A stretch of 35,180 nucleotides of DNA, from positions 1 to 35,180 of the forward strand of contig CAMYDW010000016.1 of NCBI GenBank assembly GCA_947254645.1. Reading direction: 5' to 3'. Each line of letters begins with the position of its first letter. Position 1 is the first letter of the stretch. Under the pieces are notes generated by a model. That model saw only the letters and a program-made list of their open reading frames with translations, searched no databases and was not told where the DNA came from. The translations under genes were made by a program, and so were the position numbers. Positions 29,918-35,180 of this stretch are shown here, in pieces. The DNA comes from an uncultured Peptococcaceae bacterium (GTDB lineage: Bacteria; Bacillota; Peptococcia; Peptococcales; Peptococcaceae).

Positions 29918-31930
29918 TTGCAACGCTATTCGTTGTTGTTGAAGCGTGGGGCAGCTGTGCTCGTACTGCTTGCAATGGTGTGTTCACTGTTTGTGGCTGG
30001 CACACGTATTAAAACCGAACAAGAATATAAAACAGTCAATATAATGGTGAATGAGGCCGATGTAAGGGCCCTTGCCAATGGCAATAATCTCAGCAATGAA
30101 GAAATGCTGATGATGCTCAAGGAACAAGGTGTCAGCCAGTTGCTTTTTAAAGAAAGCAGCTTAGGCAGCTTGGACATGGCAGGGGATGTTCTGATTGTCA
30201 AAGGGGCCGCTATTGACACAGTGACGATGCGTGACCAATTACCAGCAGAGTTACCTCGTCATCCAGGCAATTATTATGTGATTGTGCTTAACAATGCATG
30301 GAAAGAGCAGGTGCTCAAAGAAGTCACTGCTAAAGTAGCAGGGGCCAAAGCCTATGATGGTACTATTGGTGTGGTGACCATTCCTTCTAGTGTGGATGCC
30401 AATGGTGTGGAACAAAGCGCTGCCAAACAGAGCATTGAAAAAATTGGTGTGGGTTTTGATAAAGCATGGGCACAACAAGTGGCCAATTCAAATATGGCTA
30501 TTGTGGCACAAGTAAGCAGTTGGAAAAAACCAACCGATGATGCTTTGCGTCTTTTAGCAGAGGATATTAAATCTTTGCCAAATCTAGCATTGCTGATGTT
30601 CAATGATAAAGACCTTCCTGGGTATCCTAAAAAAATTGAAGATTTCTATCAATTACTAATCGATGAAAAAGGAAAACCGATTGCACCGATTGGACAAATT
30701 GAATTTAGCAATCAAAAAGGATTTAATAGTTTAGCGCTACTGATGAATAAAGACGTTGTGCGTCTACACACGATTTCCAATCAGGAAATGAGCAAGTTTG
30801 AAGGGGAAACGCAAGCACAGCTTGCCAGTGGCATGGTTGAGGCCATTGATCGTTGGGATTTAGCAGCACGTGAACGCAATATGCGTGCCCTATTGGTACG
30901 TTTTTTTGATATTGACGCACCAGGTAGTAGTTTGCAAACCAATCTCACCTATTTGAGTCATATCAAAGACAATTTGAAACAAGCAGGATTTACTATTGGT
31001 GGGGACTATCAACAAATGGATTCCCTGCAAGTGAACAACTTTGTTCGTGAAGTTATCGGTATCGGTATTTGTGCAGGTATTATGTTGCTTTTATTGGAAT
31101 TGGGCTTACCGCTTTTGGCAGCTGTTGGCTTTGTGGGGTCGGCGCTGTGCTGGCTTGTGCTGTATCAATTCGCACCGACAAGCGCCCAACAAATAATGGC
31201 ATTGCTTTCTGTGATGGTGTTCCCAATTTATTCTTGTCTACACTTCTTGCCAAAACGTGCCCTTTCTTTGCCACAGGCCTTGGCCAAGCTATTACAGCTT
31301 TGTGCAGTCAGTGCCGTTGGTGCCTTGTTGATGGTAGGGGTGTTAAGCGATAAGCTGTTCATGCTTAAGATGAGCCAATTTATTGGTATCAAGCTGGCGC
31401 ATGTGGTGCCAATTTTGGTGGTACCATTTGTATTGTATATTGTACGTGACAAAAAACCATTGACATTATGCCGTACTCTCATCAATAAAGCCCTTGATTA
31501 TAAATGGGCCATCCTTTTTGCGATTCTAGCAGTTGCGCTCTTTATCTATGTGGCTCGTACAGGCAATTCTAGTGCAAAATTATCAGACGGTGAGCAAGGC
31601 ATGCGCCAATTCCTCACGGATTACCTTGGGGTGCGTCCTCGCAGTAAGGAATTTTTGATTGGCTATCCACTGTCTGTTTTGTATTTGATGTATGCACCAA
31701 AGCATAAGAGCTTATGGGTGCTGACCATTCCATTGGTGATAGGACAAGTATCTCTTGTTAACACTTATGCACATATTCATACACCTTTATTGATTTCTTT
31801 ACAACGTAGCTTCAATGGTCTTTTACTAGGCATTATTGTTGCTGTGATTTTGGTGGCAGTTGTGGCACTAGCAAAGAAATTTGTGAGATGGTGCGTGATG
31901 AAGCTAGAAACAATTGAAAGCACACGTTAG
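29918..31930 (+). CDS. DUF5693-family polytopic membrane protein
   Basis: A 670-residue protein. After a membrane segment at about residues 11-28 comes an extracytoplasmic domain of ~340 residues, beginning TVNIMVNEADVRALA and including MLMMLKEQGVSQLLFKE. The C-terminal ~290 residues hold about eight membrane segments. The overall form and the adjacent csaB match DUF5693 proteins, which often accompany CsaB; their biochemical role is not established, and help in moving or presenting the wall polymer for pyruvylation is a guess. I start at TTG 29918 behind AAGGGAG (8-nt spacing); the frame is open from an upstream TTG at 29867 without a ribosome-binding site. Confidence 0.8.
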   Translation: MQRYSLLLKRGAAVLVLLAMVCSLFVAGTRIKTEQEYKTVNIMVNEADVRALANGNNLSNEEMLMMLKEQGVSQLLFKESSLGSLDMAGDVLIVKGAAIDTVTMRDQLPAELPRHPGNYYVIVLNNAWKEQVLKEVTAKVAGAKAYDGTIGVVTIPSSVDANGVEQSAAKQSIEKIGVGFDKAWAQQVANSNMAIVAQVSSWKKPTDDALRLLAEDIKSLPNLALLMFNDKDLPGYPKKIEDFYQLLIDEKGKPIAPIGQIEFSNQKGFNSLALLMNKDVVRLHTISNQEMSKFEGETQAQLASGMVEAIDRWDLAARERNMRALLVRFFDIDAPGSSLQTNLTYLSHIKDNLKQAGFTIGGDYQQMDSLQVNNFVREVIGIGICAGIMLLLLELGLPLLAAVGFVGSALCWLVLYQFAPTSAQQIMALLSVMVFPIYSCLHFLPKRALSLPQALAKLLQLCAVSAVGALLMVGVLSDKLFMLKMSQFIGIKLAHVVPILVVPFVLYIVRDKKPLTLCRTLINKALDYKWAILFAILAVALFIYVARTGNSSAKLSDGEQGMRQFLTDYLGVRPRSKEFLIGYPLSVLYLMYAPKHKSLWVLTIPLVIGQVSLVNTYAHIHTPLLISLQRSFNGLLLGIIVAVILVAVVALAKKFVRWCVMKLETIESTR

Positions 31931-31941
31931 GAGAGTGAGGT

Positions 31942-33024
31942 ATGAAAAAAAATGTGGCGTTAAGCGGCTATTATGGCTTTCGTAATGCAGGAGACGATGC
32001 CGTTTGTTTTGCCATTATTGAAGCATTGCGACAAGAAATGAAGGAATGCAATATCACTGTGCTTTCCAATGATGTTGCATTGACAGAAGCAGCCTATGGT
32101 GTACATGCAGTGAACCGTTGGCAGCCAGTGAAGGTTTTTAAAACGCTTTTAAAAAGTGATGTGCTCATTAGCGGTGGCGGTAGCTTGATTCAGGATGTGA
32201 CCAGTAAAAATGGTTATTTGTATTACCTTGGCATCATTCTGATGGCAAAGCTTACTGGCACAAAAGTGGTCATTTATAGCCAAGGGGTCGGCCCGTTGAT
32301 TCATAAACGCACCCAGCAATTGACAGCTTTTGCTTTCAATCGTGCCCATGCCATCTTTGTCAGAGATGAAGCATCCGCCGGGCTCTTAAAGAGCATTGGT
32401 GTAAAGAAAAAAATTGAAGTGGTGCCAGACCCTGTGCTCGGTATCCAAGAAAGCACCTTTAGCGATGTAGATGCAAAAGCCCAATTAAAGCGTCAAGGTT
32501 GGCGAGGGGATTGTCCGTTGGCACTGATTGCTTTGCGTGAATGGCAAGATGAAGACCATGTGAGAGATTTTGCTGCCCAAGGAGATTATTTGGTACAGCA
32601 AGGCTATGAGGTTGCCCTGCTGGCAATGCATCATGGCCAAGATGGAGCCATCTCCCAAGCAGTTGCTGGGCACATGCAGGAGCGTGCCTTTGTCTTAAAT
32701 GAAGCTTATCCAACACCAACTCTTTTTGGCTTTTTTGCCCAAGCCACACTGGTGGTGGGGATGCGCTTGCACGCATTGATTATAGGGGCAGCACTAGGGA
32801 AAAAAATCATGGCAATCAGCTATGACCCCAAGGTCGATGCTTTTATGGCGATGATGAAGAATCAAGCAGTGATTCCTTATGGGTCTGTCAATGCAGACTT
32901 ACTTATAGAAAAAACAGCGCAATGCCTGGAAGCTGATGCTGTAGAGAGCAAAGAATCCCTTCAGACACTGAAAGGGCGATGCTATTTGCCAGCAAAGCGT
33001 TGTAGAGGGTTGCTAGAAAAATAA
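31942..33024 (+). CDS. csaB: Polysaccharide pyruvyl transferase CsaB
   Basis: Adds ketal-pyruvate to a cell-wall polysaccharide, which lets proteins with SLH domains bind to the wall. The 360-residue protein shows the CsaB start LSGYYGFRNAGDDAV, the SGGGSLIQDVTS loop, VVIYSQGVGPL, the VPDPVLG stretch and the C-terminal nucleotide-sugar-like segment VVGMRLHALIIGAALG. It lies 11 bases after the DUF5693 gene with GGAGAGTGAGG before the ATG. No SLH-domain protein is in the window; its presence elsewhere in the genome would support the role. Confidence 0.92.
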   Translation: MKKNVALSGYYGFRNAGDDAVCFAIIEALRQEMKECNITVLSNDVALTEAAYGVHAVNRWQPVKVFKTLLKSDVLISGGGSLIQDVTSKNGYLYYLGIILMAKLTGTKVVIYSQGVGPLIHKRTQQLTAFAFNRAHAIFVRDEASAGLLKSIGVKKKIEVVPDPVLGIQESTFSDVDAKAQLKRQGWRGDCPLALIALREWQDEDHVRDFAAQGDYLVQQGYEVALLAMHHGQDGAISQAVAGHMQERAFVLNEAYPTPTLFGFFAQATLVVGMRLHALIIGAALGKKIMAISYDPKVDAFMAMMKNQAVIPYGSVNADLLIEKTAQCLEADAVESKESLQTLKGRCYLPAKRCRGLLEK

Positions 33025-33040
33025 ATAATATATTAAATGC

Positions 33041-33069
33041 TTGAATTTATGAATCTGTCTGACTACAAT
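33041..33069 (+). promoter_or_regulatory. Promoter of the wecA-like gene
   Basis: TTGAAT (33041-33046), 17-base spacer, TACAAT (33064-33069). It lies 17 bases after the csaB stop, and I see no terminator between, so the gene may have both read-through and its own transcript. Confidence 0.65.
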
Positions 33070-33116
33070 AGATATGTGATAGACTAAGTGAAATTTAAAA
33101 TGTTGGATGTGATGGT

Positions 33117-34172
33117 GTGTTCAAAGAAATGCTATTAGTCGCAGTGTGCGCTTTTGCATTAACCGCTTTTTTTGTACCAATAGTGAAATTGCTTGCCATG
33201 CAAATTGGTGCAGTTGATAAGCCAAGTGCACGCAAGGTGCATCAGAAGACAATGCCACGTATGGGTGGCCTTGCCATATATGGGGCGTTCTGGATTGTGA
33301 CCTTTACGTTTTTGGTGTCTAGCAAACCGATGCAAGGCTTCTTTCTTGGTGCCACTCTGCTGATTTTTGTAGGGATTGTAGATGATATTACTGATATGCC
33401 TGCAAAGCTTAAGCTATTAGGGCAAATTTTTGCAGCATGTATTGTCACCTTGGGTGGCATTCGTATTGAATTTGTAACAGGCTTTTTCCAATCGAGCATG
33501 ATTCATCTCGAATGGTTAAGTGTGCCAGTCACTGTTATTTGGATTGTTGGGATTGTTAATGCTGTCAATTTAATCGATGGTCTAGATGGCTTGGCAGCAG
33601 GGGTGTCAGGCATTAGTGCCACCACCCTAGCAGTGGTTTCGATGATTAATGGCGATGGCGATACCGCCATTTTGTGCTTTATACTGGCAGGCGCTTGTGT
33701 TGGATTCTTGGTCTATAATTTTCATCCAGCTTCCATCTTTATGGGTGACACAGGCTCCATGTTTTTAGGGTACACCCTTGCCATTCTTTCTATTATGGGA
33801 ACGGCAAAAGGTGTGACTTTTGTCTCTGTATTTATTCCTATATTGGTTTTAGGTATTCCTATTTTTGATACCTTGTTTGCGATTGTACGTCGTATGATGG
33901 CAAATAAGCCGATTTTTGAAGCAGATAAGGCGCATTTGCACCATTGTCTGTTGGCGCGAGGCTTGAGCCATCGCAGCACTGTATTGTTCATTTATGGCAT
34001 TAGTGTGGGGTTATCCATTTGTGCCCTTATTGTGAATGAATTGACGAGCGCACAAAGCTTTTTAGTGATGGTAGCCGCAATTACCATCCTATTAGTGGGT
34101 GCGAATAAGCTAGGCATTCTAGGAAATGCTTATAAAAATACAAAAGAAAAAAACAACAAGGGGAGAAAATAA
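33117..34172 (+). CDS. WecA/TagO-family undecaprenyl-phosphate sugar-phosphate transferase
   Basis: Transfers GlcNAc-1-phosphate or a similar sugar phosphate from UDP-sugar to undecaprenyl phosphate, the first step of many wall polymers. The 351-residue membrane protein has about ten or eleven membrane segments and the family loops DKPSARKVHQKTMPRMGGLA, GIVDDITDMPAKLKLLGQ, NAVNLIDGLDGLAAGVS, MGDTGSMFLGY and the HIH-like DKAHLHHCLLARG. It starts with GTG; the ribosome-binding site (TTGGATG) is weak. It overlaps the next gene by one base. Its product could be the acceptor for the TagA-like enzyme at 12283. Confidence 0.93.
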   Translation: MFKEMLLVAVCAFALTAFFVPIVKLLAMQIGAVDKPSARKVHQKTMPRMGGLAIYGAFWIVTFTFLVSSKPMQGFFLGATLLIFVGIVDDITDMPAKLKLLGQIFAACIVTLGGIRIEFVTGFFQSSMIHLEWLSVPVTVIWIVGIVNAVNLIDGLDGLAAGVSGISATTLAVVSMINGDGDTAILCFILAGACVGFLVYNFHPASIFMGDTGSMFLGYTLAILSIMGTAKGVTFVSVFIPILVLGIPIFDTLFAIVRRMMANKPIFEADKAHLHHCLLARGLSHRSTVLFIYGISVGLSICALIVNELTSAQSFLVMVAAITILLVGANKLGILGNAYKNTKEKNNKGRK

Positions 34173-34747
34173 TGACAAAGAAAAATATCTTGATTGCAGT
34201 TTTCAGTGCCATTTTATTAGGTGTATTACTTGGCTGTGCCATTGGTCTCATTGGCGGCTTCTTCACAGGCAATGACGCTGCCAATGTACAACAAACAACC
34301 ACTAAAACCACCGTTGAAGAGGAAAAAGCAAAGAAGGCTGAAGCAAAGAAGGCTGCTGAAAAGACGGTGAAAGAAGCAAAGAAAAGCACCGCTAGTGACA
34401 AAGAAAAAGACAAAACTGAAAAATCCACTAAAAGTGAAAAAACAACAGATAGTGAAAAGAAAGATACGACAAGCAAAGACACCACCAATAGTACAGCAAG
34501 CCAATCCAATCAAGAAAGCACTGAAAGCGGATCTGGTAACACCGCTGCTGCAACAGGAAAGTCTCGCATTGCCACTGATGGTACGCCATTAAACCTTCGT
34601 GCGTCTTCTGATGCCAACAGTAATATTATTGGATCTATTGGCAACGGTCAAAGCGTCACTGTACTTGAAACAGTAGGCGGCATGACTCATATCCGTACTG
34701 CAGGTGGACAAGAAGCATGGGTAGCATCTGCATATGTCGCAAGCTAA
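34172..34747 (+). CDS. Membrane-anchored protein with a C-terminal SH3b domain
   Basis: A 191-residue protein. Residues ~6-31 form a hydrophobic anchor (FSAILLGVLLGCAIGLIGGFF), residues ~40-130 are a low-complexity Lys/Glu/Ser/Thr linker that could cross the wall, and ~131-191 form an SH3b domain (DGTPLNLRASSDANSNIIG, GQSVTVLETVGGMTHIR, AWVASAYVAS). Such domains bind peptidoglycan. The start codon overlaps the wecA-like stop (TAATG), so translation is coupled, and a role near wall-polymer synthesis is likely. No catalytic domain is present. Confidence 0.85.
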   Translation: MTKKNILIAVFSAILLGVLLGCAIGLIGGFFTGNDAANVQQTTTKTTVEEEKAKKAEAKKAAEKTVKEAKKSTASDKEKDKTEKSTKSEKTTDSEKKDTTSKDTTNSTASQSNQESTESGSGNTAAATGKSRIATDGTPLNLRASSDANSNIIGSIGNGQSVTVLETVGGMTHIRTAGGQEAWVASAYVAS

Positions 34748-34815
34748 TAAGGGTATAAGATTTTTAGGTAGTTTATAAAAATCTCGATATACAGTAAATA
34801 AAGGAGGAATAGAGT

Positions 34816-35061
34816 ATGGAAAAGAATGAAGTGTATACTTTCAATGAAGAAGCAAAAACCATTATGGATGAAGCAGTGGTAGAACAATCCTATTTACCAA
34901 TTTGCAAAGCAGTCACTGTAGCCCTCGCTGTGATTGGCCTCATCTTGTTAAGTGCGTTCTTCAAAAGCGAAAAAGCAAGAAAGCTTGCGAAGAAACAAGC
35001 AGCTAAAGCTGCAAAAATGGCAGGCAAGGCAACCTGCTGCAAATTTTTCAAAAGAAAATAA
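34816..35061 (+). CDS. Small single-span membrane protein of unknown function
   Basis: An 81-residue protein with an acidic N terminus, one membrane segment (about residues 30-47, VTVALAVIGLILLSAFF) and a very basic C-terminal tail rich in Lys and Ala (ARKLAKKQAAKAAKMAGKA) that ends with a CC pair. The positive-inside rule puts the tail in the cytoplasm, where it may bind nucleic acid or lipid. AGGAGG lies before the ATG. It is 68 bases downstream of the SH3b gene and is followed by a terminator. I recognise no family. Confidence 0.7.
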   Translation: MEKNEVYTFNEEAKTIMDEAVVEQSYLPICKAVTVALAVIGLILLSAFFKSEKARKLAKKQAAKAAKMAGKATCCKFFKRK

Positions 35062-35085
35062 GACTGCGTGATAGCGTTCAGTCAT

Positions 35086-35127
35086 AAAAAAGAAGTCTCC
35101 TGCTTATGCAGAAGACTTCTTTTTTTA
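35086..35127 (+). terminator. Terminator after the small membrane protein gene
   Basis: AGAAGTCTCCTGC pairs with GCAGAAGACTTCT (12 bp, one mismatch), loop TTAT, then about seven T. The rest of the window, up to 35180, shows nothing further. Confidence 0.88.
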
Positions 35128-35180
35128 TGATGGGATATATCCTTTAATTTATTGAGTACGCTCAAATAAGTAGTTAAGAT

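Noticed and set aside
34081..34513. Minus-strand frames opposite the SH3b gene
   Set aside because: They mirror the low-complexity Lys/Ser/Thr linker, which gives Phe/Ser/Leu-rich false frames.
1..35180. CRISPR array, insertion sequence or prophage
   Set aside because: I found no regularly spaced repeats, transposase, integrase or phage genes; the repeats present are terminators, operators and the small-RNA hairpins.

Overview
The window looks like chromosome from a low-GC, obligately anaerobic Bacillota. Signs of anaerobiosis are a rubredoxin, a superoxide reductase and a formate-tetrahydrofolate module. The envelope genes (CsaB-type pyruvyl transferase with a DUF5693 membrane partner, a WecA/TagO-like transferase, an LCP ligase, a TagA/WecG-like glycosyltransferase) and the MacAB-like exporter would suit a Negativicutes member, but the lineage is an inference that I cannot test here. 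Ribosome-binding sites are often G-rich (AGGGG or GGGGG) and several starts are TTG or GTG.

Layout. 1-164: end of one tRNA, a hairpin, tRNA-Trp and a terminator. 307-2831: a ThiE-HAD fusion and two paralogous CBS-pair proteins. 3154-6282: a tandem pair of AGCS sodium:amino-acid symporters, each 470 aa, the second with a near-consensus promoter. 6474-9659: fhs-fchA-folD, a complete formate to methylene-THF operon. 9751-10898: an orphan prepilin and minus-strand non-coding loci, described below. 11050-13008: LCP ligase and TagA-like glycosyltransferase. 13187-14699: an XRE regulator with membrane segments and a peptidase E with a glycine-zipper tail. 14969-19855 (minus): LysR regulator, membrane-fusion protein, ABC ATPase and MacB-like permease in one operon. 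20005-20196: a remnant of a CPBP protease. 20355-22018: rubredoxin, trmB, a small unknown gene and a thioredoxin-like gene. 22070-25685: bioY-bioB-bioD-bioA under a clear BirA operator. 25810-28675: exoA-cysE-cysS. 28794-29654: superoxide reductase convergent with an Rrf2 regulator. 29918-35061: DUF5693 protein, csaB, wecA-like gene, SH3b protein and a small membrane protein.

The most unusual part is 10398-10898. On the minus strand I see three consecutive small-RNA-like units. Each has a hairpin whose loop contains CCCCCC, each ends in an intrinsic terminator, and two share an ungapped promoter block. Such C-rich loops recall the multicopy LhrC and csRNA regulators of other Bacillota, which pair with Shine-Dalgarno regions. 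Several mRNAs in this window (thiE-HAD, a CBS gene, bioY) have G-rich Shine-Dalgarno sequences that could pair with these loops. A further small transcript unit, unrelated in sequence, lies at 9751-9860.

How the genes fit together: amino-acid uptake (AGCS) and formate activation feed one-carbon metabolism; BioY imports biotin while BioBDA finish its synthesis from KAPA or a precursor; rubredoxin can supply electrons to the superoxide reductase; WecA-like, TagA-like, LCP and CsaB proteins together suggest synthesis, attachment and pyruvylation of a cell-wall polymer. Gaps over 300 bases are 2832-3153 (terminator, weak promoter), 4567-4869 (terminator, promoter, leader hairpin), 10331-11049 (small-RNA array) and 19856-20354 (LysR-side repeats, protease remnant, AT-rich rubredoxin leader).
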